Below are positions 1 to 13,620 of a DNA stretch of 64,000 nucleotides, in pieces. Source of the stretch: Tanypteryx hageni (taxonomy: Eukaryota; Arthropoda; Insecta; Odonata; Petaluridae); contig CM054114.1 in NCBI GenBank assembly GCA_028673005.1, forward strand, positions 9,889,108 through 9,953,107, read 5' to 3'. Numbering within the stretch: the first letter of the stretch is position 1; each line of letters opens with the position of its first letter. Under the pieces are notes generated by a model, which was not told the origin of the DNA, made no database searches, and worked only from the letters and a program-made list of their open reading frames with translations. A program made the translations under genes and the position numbers.

Positions 1-1010
1 TTGCGATATAGCGTCGCCAGGTTTTATCCTCGCGGGAAATCAGTGTTAAGAGTTTAACCGGTGGAGAAAAATGGCTCGATTTTACTCGTCTCTTGTTTGT
101 GTTGCGCTTGATTTGGCTGATTGTGAATTTAGTTTTTTTTGTTATTTGCCCAGTGAGTGAATCTGAAGTTGTTCACGCGATGACGGACGTAATGCCAGGC
201 GTCATTTCAAGATTATTTGTGTTTATGGCGTGTATATATGGCCACGTACTCATGTCCACGCTAATATTTTCCAGTGTTAATTCGATCTGCAGTTGTTTTG
301 TGCTCGCTATGCCTCTTGTGTCTGATACAACAGTTATCTAGATATGCAATTTGCATTCTTTATTTTTCCATGTTCTTCAAATGTGTATTATAAGGTTTTA
401 GTATTGTTTCGAGTGATTTTTTTGAATCGGTAAGTTCCTATGTGAACAATTCAAATAGTTTATGATTAATTAACGCGGTTTCATAGTAATATATGAACAA
501 TTTTCTACTTATAAGGCAAGTTAATTTGATAAATAAATTAAAGGTTTACTTTTAATACTGTTAGTGCCGATTTTAACTAAGCTTAACTGTCTTTCATAAA
601 ACAACACATTGCAGTCTTTTAATTTTCAGCCGTAAGGAATATGTTCTTTGATATTTTCATTCTATTTATGTTCATGATTCAAATATCAGAAATGCCAGAA
701 AAATATTGCGGTGTTATCTGCATAACATCAAAATTTTTCCGATTTATTCAAATCAAAATGCTGCAAAATCTTTTTTTAGTTCATTATTTTTGGAAAAATA
801 AATTACTTATTGCAACAAAATTTCTTTTATTTGTGCTACATATTTAACTTTATTAGTTAAAAAAAGTGAGATTGCAAGCATGCGCAGAAATTCTTCGAAA
901 ATAAATGAAGAACGGAAAACTTTGGATGTAAATCAAAAGAATTGCGAGCAAAATTTAAAGGGAATTTTATGTTGGGCGATTTTTTCCAAAAACAGCGTGG
1001 TCCAAACTAT
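1..1010. other. AT-rich non-coding stretch
   Basis: AT-rich sequence with no recognisable gene, RNA or repeat. The open frames here (for example 93-341 and 641-847) give hydrophobic, Phe/Ile/Leu-rich peptides without a known domain, as expected from AT-rich DNA. Confidence 0.6.
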
Positions 1011-1490
1011 TTCACTGAGGAATTCCTGAATATCTGAACATTGCAGCCACATTCAAGGAACATGGCGACGGCTTACCACGGAACCGGCAGAGGGTCAAGG
1101 AAGCAACGATCGATTCTTCGGACGGGTCTCTCTCTCTCTGCTCTTCCTTCGTCTTCTTTGCTCTTCCTCTTTTACCCTCCTTCAGCCCTGCGGCTCCACC
1201 TTCTCCCCCACCACTCCTCGTCTTGGCGTCCCTTCCTCTCTGCCGCTTCTCTTCCTTATGACTCACGAGATATTCTTTTTGCTCCTCCGTTGGATGCTGG
1301 GAAAAGGGGTGGGATCGACGAGGGACGCCAGGGTAAAGAGATTTTATCCCCTTAGCAACGGTCTTCCTTCCCTCCCACTCCTATGGTGCTCTCTCTCTGC
1401 AAGATGGCTTTGGAGCGATCGCTCGCTCATTGTTTCCGGCTTAAGGTTATTTACTCGCTTCAGTTGTTTTACTCTCGGAAGATAAATAAC
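1011..1490. other. GC/CT-rich block with CpG dinucleotides
   Basis: First of the recurrent GC-richer blocks. It holds short CT runs near 1130-1180 and several CpGs. Overlapping open frames exist on both strands but are compositionally biased, and I see no domain. It could be a regulatory element; the sequence alone does not show this. Confidence 0.4.
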
Positions 1491-3640
1491 GCGTAGTTTA
1501 AATTATTTAATTTAAACGTAATTTTTAAGTTAGTACCTTAGAAAACAAATTAAATTAGAACAGAGTAAGTATGTTTGCTTTATTTATATCCGGAATTATC
1601 ATATTTTGCATAGGTGAACCGAATGTTGTTAGTTTGTGGCTAAAATCATTTTATAGACAAGGCTTGACAAAAATCGAGTTCCAACAAAATTGTTTGTTTT
1701 TATTGGACGTTTATTCCACATAAAAGCAATTTTGCGCTATGGTATTGTAAAATTTCAAAGATATTTGCATTATCTTTGAGCCATTTTCTATGAGGTGCAC
1801 GTTATAATTCTTTTGCAACGCAGTAAAAAAGACATAAATATTATCACCATTATGCTGAAAGCGCATTAATCCAAACAGATTTTTAATTTAGATGACTGGC
1901 GTCAAAAGGATATCATCAAATAATGAAGTTAATCCTTATCTATTTTTGATTCGCCAAGTTGCCAAATTGTTGCCCAAATTCTAACGTCAAATCTATGCTG
2001 TTCTCTACTGATTCTTTTCGTTTATTTATGTATTATAATTCATACATGCGTTTTCAATAATTCATGTGCTAGAAAGAGGAGACGGAAATTGGAACATTAA
2101 AAATTGTAGCTTGAGAATTTCTCTCACATATTAATATAAAGATGATAGTTTTCATCGCTTAACCGTAGTTCAAAAACTCATATATCGCTCGTTAAATGAG
2201 CGGAAACAACTGGACTGAATGTAATTGCCAATTTTAATTATTCTTATTTCAATTTGCTTTGTTGGTTTGCATGCCTTCGAAAAGTTCCTCTTGGTTCACA
2301 TATGTAATTATGGACATAATGTAGGTTCCCTGGTTTAAAAATCTTCAACTCCGCATCCAGAAAAGAAAGTCTTGTTATAACGGCCGATTTTATAAGCACT
2401 AATATAATTCTTAATATCCATATGGGCTCCACGTTTAGGGTTCGCTCCGAGATCGGGATGTGTCGTTTAATCTCTTCTTGTAATTCCGAACAAAAAAGCG
2501 GCAAGTTCCTGCTTGGAAACCTTTTTTGTCGTAATTTTACTCATTTTTACTTTCTCAATACGTAATATAGGGGAAATTATAGCATTCGTGAAAAAAATCG
2601 ATATCAATGGAAATACACGTTTTGAGGTCCTCTGATCACGTTTTTATCATCTTCTCGATGATGTCTGTGTGTGTGTGTGTGTTTGTGAGAGTTTGTGTGT
2701 GTATGCATGTGATAGGAATTTCGTGGGTGCTCTAACTAAAAAACTATTTAAACGTAGAAGATTTGATTAGTTTTTGGTTAAAATCAGTCAACCGAAAGTG
2801 GGCGTTTGCTTTAGTCACTTATCTATTTTTTGAAATATTTGCTTTAATACTTGATCAATGTAAAAAACTACTGGAATAAAAGTTGTAGGTAATTTAATTT
2901 TTTACAAAGTATTTTCACATATAATGCATTTGTAAGAGATATTTTAAAAATTAAATTGTTTAGCTTCTGCCACCACACCACCTGGAGACAACTTTTGTAA
3001 AAATTTGACGCTACGTCTTAGCAAAGCTCATTTTTATGCTTAATTGCTCGAGCTTCGGAGCTATATCCAATAGCAGAAAGCTATGGTTTGAGTTGATGAC
3101 TGTTCTTTGTAAGGCCTTTGAATTTTTCTCGCAGTTCCTTAAAATATTTATTATCATTTAACCTATTTGGAATTTTTAGAAATATTACCGGTGTAGAGAA
3201 AGTCATGCTGTGGCCACAGATTTTTTGTATTAGATTTTACGCTTTATAAAAATACTGAGTTTTAATAACTGCAAATTTGTTGAAGCAACTCTGAGAACTA
3301 CTTGCGTATGAATATGAGCCACATAAGTCTATCGGTAATTTCATAATATAATTATATAAATACGGAATTTGTGTAGAAATAGTTAACGAACAAAAAAAAT
3401 GTATAAAATATCACGGTTTGTCCTTAAATCTTTTGAAATATTTTCCGATTTCATGTTATTTGAGTTAGAAAGATTTTGCCGCGGCTTTAAAATGTTTCAA
3501 ATTGCTTACATGTAAATTTTCTATCTAAACTGCATTTTCTTAGCAGTAACATCTTTGCAGGAATTTTTTTGTGTCATTTACAGTTTGATCCCAAGTCGAT
3601 GAAAGTGTTTTTGAAATCGTTTTCGGACCTCACGTAAAAG
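1491..3640. other. AT-rich non-coding stretch with a short (TG)n repeat
   Basis: AT-rich, apparently unique sequence. A (TG)n microsatellite with interruptions lies at about 2665-2705. No gene or mobile element was recognised. A minus-strand frame at 2244-2504 was examined and not accepted. Confidence 0.55.
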
Positions 3641-3840
3641 TCTCCCCTATCACTCTCGTAGCACCCGTATTTCCTCTCTCCCCTCCACTCGATATTTCTC
3701 TCTCTCTCTCCCCTCCTCTTCTCTCCCTCTCTCTCTCTCTCCCTTCCCTAACTTTTTCCTCCCTCCTCTTGACCCTTACGTTTGTTCTCCACACTCTCCC
3801 CTACATTGGCCTCATTTCCGCTTTCGTTCCCGAGACACGG
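3641..3840. repeat. Interrupted (CT)n pyrimidine tract
   Basis: Pyrimidine-rich run containing several CTCTCTCTCT stretches at about 3688-3742, embedded in a small GC-richer patch. It has the same composition as the larger CT blocks further right. Confidence 0.7.
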
Positions 3841-6180
3841 CGAGTTATTCTTTGATGTCATGGTGACGTAAAAACTGTACTTTCAAGTTATTATAATTAT
3901 TCATAATTGTGTTGATATCGTTTCAATGGATAAGTCTGCAAAATTAGCATTATTAAGACGCAAATCATAAGCTTTTGTTGGTTGTGGTAAATAGGAATAA
4001 ATTAAAATTTGTCAGACAAGAAGTATTCAACAGATATAGTTGCTTTTATTTCCTAAGCAACTTATTCTACCCAAATAATTGATCATTAATCAATTGATTG
4101 AGAACAAGAAGTGTTTGAGAGTACTTCACTGCTCTATACTATAGAATCCGTTCCTATTATTTTTTTAAAATGGAGTACGAATGAAGTAGACTTCACTTCT
4201 GATAGAAATGTTTGTTTTTTGCTTTTCTGTGGAGCGGTATGTAGACACGGTAATGAGTTTTTCAAGGTAATTTACGGCTTCAGGTGAATTATTAATATAT
4301 TTGGTAAGATTTTATTAAAACATTCATACATTGAGTCAGTTCTAATTTTATTTTCATAGTTTCTGTCTTATGTTTTCCTTGAAAGTTTACACTGTTATTT
4401 TCACGCAGTAGGACGTCGATGATCCGAAGATAATTCTGTCTCATATGTATTCCATATTTAGGGACTAAATGAAATGCTAAAAGTGTATATTGCAGCGTTA
4501 AATCAACTGTTATTTTGAATAAAAGTAATGAAATCTTATTTGTTGATTTGCGTCACGTTAATTGCGTGTGCATTAAAAATACATAATTCGACTAAGTATG
4601 CACGTAGGTATAGTTCATTTATTATTCGATTTTCTTAGGTTTAGATTATTCGAAAAAATCAATGAATCCAATCAGGAATTTGGGATATAGGTACCTCGAT
4701 ATGATGGGTTTAATTGGAAACAATCAGCACAATCAGAGTTTTCATATAGTCATACTTACATTAACCAAATTCGTGTTTAACGTGATTTACGTCACAAATC
4801 CCCAAAATATTCATCAATTGTGTGTTTAAAAAATATACAATGAATCTAAAACTACTTTCGTATATTATTGGTTAGCAATGAAGAAATTCCATCTAAACAG
4901 TAATAATATCCCCATATCGTCAACAAAAGGTTTCGATTATTATAACTTATTTCAAGCTGTCAAGTGGCTGCATAATATATAAATTCAAATGCTGGGCACA
5001 AAACTTTATCAAAACTCATTTTGAGAGGCAGTTGATATATCAACATTAATGCCTTATGGATCGAGAAAATTTCATCACCACATCATTACTGCTCTTTATT
5101 TTCTATTATCTTCTATAAAGTACCGATTTTCACTTTGTTAAATAAAAGCTGGATTACATAGAGATGAGTGGAACACGGTGTTGTCTTATCCTCTACGGAT
5201 ATAAGAGAAGCTCTTCAGTGACTGCCTATTAAGCTTCCGTAATTCTTTTGTGTGCACAAAATAATCACATCAGGTGCGACTGAGAACCATCGGCTTGATC
5301 TTGAGTTTTAATGCCTCTTTGTCGCAAAGGGAACGAGTCGCCACTAGATGAAGTCCTAGTTAACGTCTTCACGTATGCCATGTCCTTCTTTGCAATTTTG
5401 CTCAGGAAGTGTTAATTGCAGGACCTTGTTAAATTTTCAATCAATTAATTAATCACAACGATTCAGTTTAGTCGAATATAACTAAACGAATAAATGTCAT
5501 TAGGAACGAAGTTAATTATAGTCAACTTTTGATGTCCATTTATTCGCTTCTCTGTGGGTAAACTTCCGCTTTTCTGCATTTAAAGATTATTTAATAGACT
5601 ATATATTTCCAATGGAGTTAAATATATATTTAATGAGGTTTTATTACAAATTAAAATTTAATTGTTGAGCAGTCATTATATTTATTTAAGTACAAATGGA
5701 TTAGTCATTGCAAAACCATTAGCTTTTGGCTTTCTGTACTCCTATTATTTATTGGAATCGTAACGATATTAATGAGATTTGATCTCCATTGGATTCCAGA
5801 CGACATTATTAAGTTCGTCGTAGTCGCTTTCTCTTCCTTCTTTGCCAAAGTGCGTATTATGTCTCATCGAAGGCTCTGTTCCACCCGTATACACAAGTGA
5901 ATATTTACGATCTGAATTGCGAAGTATTCTTTAAATCTTCCCTCAAGGACTAGAGAGGATTCCGAGGCAACATATTCAAAGTTTATTCCAACAGCGAATC
6001 TTCAGGAAAATCGCTCGCATAGGTAAGATGGCGAATAAATCATAACCGAGAACTATCATAAGCCCGCATCTTTCGTGAAAGGCGCCTATATTTTCATTAG
6101 CGTCCACATTCTCTCCATAAATGGAGGGAACGTAACCCAGGGTTACCTCGGACGAAATACCACGGACCTAAAATGGCCGA
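3841..6180. other. AT-rich non-coding stretch
   Basis: About 2.3 kb of AT-rich sequence. I see no gene, tandem repeat or mobile-element end in it. Confidence 0.55.
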
Positions 6181-6299
6181 CTCGACAAACGACCGATTTC
6201 TTTAACCCGATACCCCCTCCTCCCCTCTCCTATCCACCTCTCTAGCCCCCTATTCCGCTCTCTTACCCACTCCTTTCCCATACCCACTCCTTTCTCATA

Positions 6300-6600
6300 C
6301 CCACTCCACCAACCCACTCCTCCAACCCTCTCCTCCAACTTCCCACCTCGAACCCCTTACTCCAACCCCCTCCTCCAACCCCCTCCTCCAACCCCCTCCT
6401 CCAACTACTTCCCCCAACCCCCTACTCCAACCCCCTCCTTCAACCCCCACATCCACCCCCTTCCTCCAACCCCCTCCTCCAACCCCCTCCTCCAACCCCC
6501 TCCTCCAACCCCCTCCTCCAACCCCCTCCTCCAACCCCCTCCTCCAGCCCCCGCCCAAAACCCTCTCCTCCAACCCCCCTCCTCCAACTCCCTCCTCCCT
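6300..6600. repeat. 13-bp GC-rich minisatellite
   Basis: Tandem array of a 13-bp unit reading approximately CCAACCCCCTCCT, nearly perfect from about 6415 to 6550 and decaying on both sides. Because 13 is not a multiple of 3, all three frames of each strand stay open over long runs. The minus strand therefore gives a Gly/Trp/Arg/Glu-rich pseudo-protein of 122 residues with a 13-residue period. That open frame is a by-product of the repeat and not evidence for a gene. Confidence 0.9.
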
Positions 6601-6660
6601 TCTCCTACCCACCATTCCGCCTACCTTCTCGGTCGCACTTCCCCCATCCTCTTTACTTCT

Positions 6661-7560
6661 CACCTCTCTCCATTCCCATAACCCAAAACGTGGCGCCGGA
6701 AAGCTTTAATGAAACGCCACGGAAGATTTGTGTGCGGAATTATAGCGTGAGAATCGCCCGCGGTTCCCTCCTGCGTGACGTGGACTCCGCGGCGGCGGGG
6801 CAGTCTTCTTCTTCCGCCACCGCCGGGCATCTCGTCTAGAGGACCCCTCTTGCCGTCCATGCACGTCGGATCAAGCGTGTTAGGCTTTATGACGCTCCTG
6901 GGGGAGGGTAGGGAGAAGGGAGGGGCGGGGTCCCGTGCCATTGGTCGCATGCGGGAGGGCAAGGAGGGTGGGGCATCATGGATGGGGATTTTCTCTCTCT
7001 CTCTCTCTCCCTATTCAACACATTCTACTTCGTAGCTAATGGATCGAGTCGGAGGAGAGCAGGAGAAGGTACGCGGAGGAGGAGGTTATCGGCCTTCCGA
7101 GCGAAATAATTAATGGCCAGACAATATTACTGCCCTCTTATACCCTTGTGGAGTGAGAGTTGTTGGCGATGTGTCCAGCAGCACATGCACACCTTATGGG
7201 GAGGGTGCGAAGAGGTACCGGGAGGGAGGGAAATAGAGGGAAAGGGGAGGTGATAAGGGAGAGAGGGAGGATGATAAGAGGGAGAGTGGAGTCTGATACG
7301 CGGAGTGGTTGGTCGAAAATTAGCTCGCATTAGTGTCCATCCCGAGCGTGTGGGGCAGGGGGGGGGGGAGGGATGAGGGGGCGGTAAAGAGGGGCACCGC
7401 ACTCGAATTTAACTTCGAAAACGCCGAGGCAGGCGGGCGTGTGTTGATTAAAGGAATTTTATGCACCTATTATATGGAGAGTCGAGACGTGGAAAGAGGA
7501 GTGGGGGGAGGGGGTGCATGCTGGTGGTGGGAGGGATGAGAGAGGGAGAATCGCTCTATG
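6661..7560. other. CpG-containing block, mostly purine-rich
   Basis: GC-rich block following the minisatellite, with many CpGs at about 6760-6960, a short (CT)n at about 6990-7010 and purine-rich G/A runs at 7040-7100, 7200-7300 and 7480-7550. No exon-like frame was recognised. It may be an open-chromatin element, by inference from composition only. Confidence 0.4.
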
Positions 7561-8230
7561 GGTATAGGTAATTGGGAATTAATTTGATCTGATGGAACTC
7601 GGAAAGTTCCCACTTATTTGTGGAATTATTACGAAATAAGTTGCGCGGTCTTTTCCAAGTCGGGATTAATTTGGTATAAACGGCTTGAATGTAGATTTGA
7701 CTTTTTTTTAAAGCGATTCTAGCCGAGGAAGTTTAATTGAAGAGTGGAAAATAAAATTCACGCTTCTCCCATAGCCAGTGTTAATCGTGATTAATCAGGT
7801 TATTGCTATTAATGGACAAATCAGAGCTTACCTTTTCTGGCATTGTTAATGTTCATAATGGAAAACCGTCCTTGAGAATTATTTTACCCGGAATACTGCC
7901 TCTAGAAATTGCTGAAACGTTTTCGTTAAACAGTAAATAATGCTATCAATCGATTAAAAATATATACTTTTTTGTAGGATACTGCTTGGCAAAGTGAATA
8001 AAATAAATATAACTTGAAGTTAACTAAACGATATTTTCTACCTGATGCAATAAAATATTGTCTAAACAAAATATCTTGAGAAATCAAAGTTGAAATTCCT
8101 TCAAAGATTTTGATAATTTTTGTCACGCGTTGAAATAACTTTCAATATAATCCTGAGTCGCATAATACTTCTTTAGGGATTTCCAAACAACGGATAATGT
8201 AATTAGCGTTTAAGCGTTTTACAAAACATA
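7561..8230. other. AT-rich non-coding stretch
   Basis: AT-rich sequence separating two GC-rich blocks. Nothing recognised. Confidence 0.55.
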
Positions 8231-9048
8231 AAAATTGGACTTAAAGTTTGCAGCTTTAGGGCGCCGTATCACACAGTGTCGAACTTTTGCTAACGCGCCG
8301 TGGAATCGTTTCGAGAGAGTCGATGGAAGTAGGAAAGAGCGAAAGCGAGCGTTGAGTTGCCTAACGGTTTTAAATCCAACGCGTACGAGAGAGCACGAGT
8401 GCGCGTGTTTATGTGAATTCGTCCGCGATGTTCAAGGAGCTACTCTCTCTTTCTTTCTCCCTCTCGCGTGGTGCTGCTACTGCGGGTAAACCGTTGTTGG
8501 TCGTTTGGTACAACTGTACTGGAAACTCGGGAGGCGGTCGAGTGGAGAACTACGGATGAGAAAAAAAGAGAAATAAAAGGCCCTCGGCGGGTGGGAGAGA
8601 GGTTTTGAGAGGAAAGCAAGAGATTGAGGGGAGGGAGGAAAGGAAAGAGAGAGAGAGAAGGGGTGGGCGTCAAGGATAAAAATCGACGCATGCGCATTGC
8701 GTCCATCTCTTTCTTCCCTCTTCCCCTTTCTTGTATCTTCTCACTCTCTCTCGCCTCTCCGACGTTCCTGACCATCCTTTTTGCCACATTTTGCCGACGC
8801 CCCTACCGAGGCGATTGCGCGTTAATAACACGCCCGGGGTCGGCGGGGAGGGGAGGGGGCAAAGGCTCGCTAAATCGACCGGATAGTAATATAAGCGCAT
8901 TTTAGATTTCTTATGTTTTTACTTTAGCACGTCATCTCTCCTTTCGCGGTACGCGGGCGCAAGAAGATGAAGAATTCGAGTGTAATAGCATGCTTTCGTA
9001 AGTTTAGTCCTTTTAATCGATTAGAGGAGGGGAGAGAGTGTTTGTGTG

Positions 9049-9050
<2 letters not shown>
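8231..9050. other. CpG-containing block with purine-to-pyrimidine switch
   Basis: GC-rich block with CpGs throughout. Purine-rich G/A sequence at about 8560-8680 gives way abruptly to pyrimidine-rich sequence at 8700-8770. A GCATGCGCA palindromic core (similar to NRF1/Ewg-type sites) lies near 8688-8696. No coding evidence. Confidence 0.4.

Positions 9051-9092
<42 letters not shown>
9051..9092. repeat. (GA)n microsatellite
   Basis: About 20 uninterrupted GA units on the plus strand within a purine-rich patch. Confidence 0.95.
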
Positions 9093-9096
<4 letters not shown>

Positions 9097-10740
9097 GAAG
9101 GCGAAGGACTAATTATTTGGAAGAGTCGTCGGTTGGATGCATTGGGAAGACAAAGAGAAAAGGATTTACGCTCGTTTAATGGACCTTGAAATCGAAACGC
9201 CTCGTTTCCCCACCCCCTATTCTCTCCCTATCCTCCCCTATCCGCCCTATCCTCCCCCCTGCCCCTCCCTCTCCTCTCTTTCTTTGTTTCTCTCCCACCG
9301 TTGCGCTTTTGACGTGAAGATTTGTGGGAGGGGATTGCTTACGTGTTTTATTCGGGTGCTTCCAGTGAATTCGACTTCCCGCAAACCTTTATATATTTAT
9401 GTTCGTTTGCGCTTCCATACTCTCTTGTCCTTGGTTTTGATGATAATGGGAAGTAAACATACCTATTTAGCGAGATTGTTTCCTTCGTAGTTCCATCTTA
9501 ATTTTCATTGCATGCAAGGTGAATGAACGAATGAATCGCTGGCGATTAGCGATTCTGCAGCGGCGATTACACGGAGATGTTTATGCTCTCGGACGTTCAA
9601 AAAACGCCAAAGCGCTGTGGATAGACGATAGATGTACCTACTTTATAACCTTTTTCGTGGCGCGTATTGGACACTGCCTCGATTGAGATATGGGTAGAAT
9701 AGCTTCCTTTCGATTTAAAACTCTGGAAGACTTCTTCCACGGGTGTGGACATATTATTCGTCGAAACTCTTATTGTGCTTGTTCTTCCTCTTAAGCTCTC
9801 GTTTTAAGTAAATTTGGTATGTCTTAAATGGCATTATGTGTCATCCGAAAAACAAAATTTTACAAACCAGTTTCTTTTGTATGTTTGTATTGTTCAAAAA
9901 CTGAAGACTCGCAGTTAGCACTTGTACTCTACACTGCAGGGTTTAGCATTTTTGCATCGTGAAAATACAACCTTCATTAGCATTGAATGACAACAGCTAC
10001 CAAGATCATTGGCTTTGTATTATATAATACTTTACAATAGTTTCATAATTGAACGCCACTTTTATTAACATCACGTGTGTTTATCGATTGATTCTAAAAC
10101 GTTTCGTTTCATTTTTGTCATCTAAAATCATCTGACAAAAACTATCTTTGTGAAACTGACTGACTCAGTAATTTTCTGGCCCATTTGGAAAACATTTTCT
10201 TATAATTGTTTAGGTTTTCATTTTTACATTAGCCTATATATTTCTTTTTCGGCCTCTGCTTCATACAGTATTAATGATTTGCTTGGATTTATGGTTTCTC
10301 TTAGACCTCAAAAAGTTTTGAAATGTATACTCGAATTTGAAGATTATACTGGCAAATTTATTCTTTTCCTATGCAGTCAAAATCATCGGAGGAGTAAGAC
10401 TATAAATAAAACAGAAAATACAGGTTGAGGTTTTGTTCTTCAAATGATATAATTTGTTTCTTTGGATCATCCCTAGCAACACAATGATACGTAGAATGCG
10501 GATTCTGACCTCATCAGTCATCAAAGTAAACTAATTACGTAATTACTCGGTGCGAATTCAAATGGAGCGTAGGGAAAAATATATTAGACACCTAAACACC
10601 CGAAAATCTCCAGAAAATCTCAATTTCTCCACAACAGATTAGAACGCGATTTAACCTTTTTCAAAAAACTCAAGTCTCCTCGCAAAAGAATAATTCAACC
10701 TGCGCTGGACGTTTCATAATCCCATACGAGCACTTGCCTC
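9093..10740. other. CT-rich patch followed by AT-rich non-coding DNA
   Basis: A pyrimidine run at about 9205-9295 is followed by AT-rich sequence to 10740. Nothing further was recognised. Open frames at 9137-9490 and 10150-10428 show no known domain. Confidence 0.5.
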
Positions 10741-11217
10741 TTAAGGCAGAAGGGGTTTTATAGGAGAGTGGGCGGCGAGAACAAGCAATCCACGCAAACG
10801 CGCGAACACAGTCGGGGAGAAATGGATAAAAAATAGGGAACAATTGAAAAAACCGGAAAGAAATATCAAGGAGGGAGATGGGAAGGAAGTTAGTGGCGAT
10901 ATTCTACCATATATATATTTATATATATATATGTATTTAAATGTGTGCGTGCAAACGGAGAACAAGGTGAGGAAAGTGTCCCGGAAGGATAGATTCTTTG
11001 TGAAATGAAGCGAAACCTAAATTAAGTGTGTGGGATCGAGGAAACTCGATGGTCAACTAGGTTTACAACTATTACATCCAGTTCCTTGCTCTCCCTCCCT
11101 CTATCTCCCTCCCTCTATCTCCGCGGCCTCATCCCTCGGATTCATTCCTTTCCCGTCTACGCCACTCCTTTTTCTCTTGTGCAGTCCCCCCATTCCCCTC
11201 TCCTTGCTTCCCTCCCT
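10741..11217. other. Mixed block with TA-rich run and CT patch
   Basis: Contains a short TA/TATG-rich run at about 10909-10937 and the beginning of a CT-rich tract from about 11080. No gene recognised. Confidence 0.45.
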
Positions 11218-11265
11218 CCTCCTCTCTCTCCTCCTCTCTCTCCTCCTCTCTCTCCTCCTCTACCT
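11218..11265. repeat. 12-bp CTCCTCCTCTCT tandem repeat
   Basis: About four near-perfect copies of a 12-bp pyrimidine unit inside a longer pyrimidine-rich tract (about 11080-11300). The unit is divisible by 3, so it keeps a frame open as Ser/Leu/Pro repeats; this is not taken as coding. Confidence 0.85.
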
Positions 11266-12230
11266 CATCCTCCCCTTCCATTCTCCTCTTCGCCTTTAAA
11301 TCGCTTCCCTTGTAACCCCGAATAAATCTTTTTGTCCTCGCTCCACCAGTGTCCTAGTGTTTTTTTCGCGTCTGACCGAACTCTTCTTCACGGCTTCTCA
11401 ACATCCTTTCCTTCTCCCTCCTCCTCCCTCCGTTCGAAATCCCAGAAGGCGTTCTTTTTTTAACGCCCCCGCCCACTGCTGAGAGATAAACGAGGAACTA
11501 GGGAGGGAATTGGAATTGGTAGGAAAAAACAAATGAAATGCAATCAAATTAACGGCGCTGGGATTATATCCGGTAGAATGTAACCCGAAGAGAACATTCG
11601 GTCGTCGAAAAGTTATCTTGACATGTTTCCTTTCTTAAGATAGCTTCAGTTTCATTTATTAGCTCACTAACCATTCATTTATGAGTGACCGCAACGATTT
11701 ATGATTTAAATATTTATAATATTTCACTGGATTTTAATGAGAAATATATTAGCTCAGTTACAATATTTACGAGGCTTTAGGAGTAGTATTTAAATATAGT
11801 CATCTAATACTAAAGTACTTACGCGAATACAGATATACCCACATTTTAAAACAATGAAGTTATATCTGTTTACTTTATAGCAGTTTCCTAAATAATTTGT
11901 TGTTTCTAAACAACCGCCATCCGTATCATAGCAATTCGGCACACAAAAAAGTTAGTTATCGTTTATCGATGCAAAAAGTTCTTCTTCATATCGAAGATTT
12001 CTATTCGGTAAAAAACTAAAATTAGACAAGTGGGCGCAAACTTAAAATTGCAGACGACGCTTCTCGCCCCTCCACTCAAAAGAGAGATACACTATTGTAA
12101 ATTTTGGTGCAGATTTTAATTGAATCACACGTGCAATTATGTAACCACCTATACGGAATAATGATGACAAGAGAGGGTTTAAAAAAGGAAGTCGTGGAAA
12201 TCGAGAAAAAAGTAATGGTGAGAAGCGTTG
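11266..12230. other. CT patch then AT-rich non-coding DNA
   Basis: Pyrimidine-rich to about 11450, then AT-rich to 12230. No feature recognised beyond composition. Confidence 0.5.
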
Positions 12231-13620
12231 AGAGGGTAGAAGTGTGTGTTTGTGTGTAGGAGAAGGAGGGGTGAGGAGTTGGGGGAGGGGTTAGGGAGAG
12301 AGGTTAGGGGGGTAGGAGGAGGGGGTTGGGGTGGATGGAGGGGAAAAGGGATTCGATAAGAGTTTCTCGATTGCTCGAAAAAAGGATTTTAAGGTTTGTC
12401 GTAGAGTGGAGGTGGGATCTGTGCCTGCTAGGTGGAAGCGGAGTAAGATGGAGTGAGGGTCGAGGGGGAATCGGAGATAGGGATTAACGCCACAGGGTCT
12501 CACGGATCTCCGACCCCTTTTCTGGATTTATTCCTCGCAGAGATTTTCCACTTTCCATCGCCTTCCTTTCTCTCGACCACACCTCGCACCATCTTCTCCT
12601 TCCTATTTCGTCCGCCCTTTGCTTTTCATTCTCTCTCTTCTTTTCACTCCCATTTCTCCTTCCTCGCTCTACCCGCCTCTTGTTTCTCTCCCCTTCACGT
12701 CTTTATCTTCTCCGTGCTTTATTTCATTCTCCTCTCACTCACTCGTATTTTTTCTATATCTGTTTCCTTTCGAACTTTCGTTGCACCGATCCTCGTTCAC
12801 CCTCGATAAATCCCATTCCGTTTCTCTTTTTCGTATTTTTTAGAATCCGGTTTCTGCTTCACTTTCCACTTACTTTTTCTCGGCCGCTTTCGGTCGAATC
12901 TATTTCTATTACATATTTCTCCCTCTCTATTAAATTCCTCCTCCGCCACTCTCATCCTTACAATGAATTTCTTTTCGAGTACCGAATGAAGCTAATGCAG
13001 TTCAATACGTTAAATACGAGTAGGCAAAGGCAGCATTTTTTCTTCCTTTCGAAAAATTCGAGTGTACGAGATCTAATGATTTGTGAAATTTTTACTTTAT
13101 GGCCACACTTTTTAAAAACGAGGTCGGAGACTGTCATTTTCAGCTACCGCGCTTTTTTCCTCTCCGCTTCTGTTTCTTTTAATATTTATCTCTTTATGTT
13201 TTTCTCCCTCCTCAATAATTATCTCTTTCCCTTTCTTTTCTCGGCGAAGCCGCAACAGGAGGGATAAAACAAACAAAAGAGACGTTTAGCCTCACCCTCC
13301 GCTCCTCCATTTCTCCTTCTCTCTCCCTCCGCCCCCTCCTCCTCTCCCTCCACCCCTACTCTCGCTCTGGACCCTTCTTTCTCCCACTCCCTCCCTCTCC
13401 CCCTTTAATCCTTTTCCTTTTTACAAACTCTTTCCCGTCCACCTCCTTCCCTCCTTCTCTCTCCCTCCTTCTCTTCCCATCGCCGTTTTATTTATTCTTC
13501 CTCTCGCTCGTACCTTTCTTCTCTCCCTCTCACTTCCCTTTACCTTACCCTCTCTCTTTCTCTCACCAAGCTGTTGCGCCTGGTATTCGTGAGATGACTT
13601 TATGAACACCTAAAACTCCG
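12231..13620. other. Long block: purine-rich, then pyrimidine-rich strand bias
   Basis: G-rich purine sequence at 12240-12350 is followed by over 1 kb of pyrimidine-rich plus strand, with a less biased gap near 12960-13140. Overlapping frames up to 195 residues (12680-13267) consist mainly of Ser, Phe, Leu and Arg and have no domain; they are explained by stop-poor CT sequence. Such tracts are typical candidates for triplex (H-DNA) formation or GAGA-factor binding, by inference. Confidence 0.5.

Noticed and set aside
2244..2504. 86-residue minus-strand frame of normal composition
   Set aside because: It looked protein-like and might be a decayed element, but I recognise no family and the frame upstream is broken.
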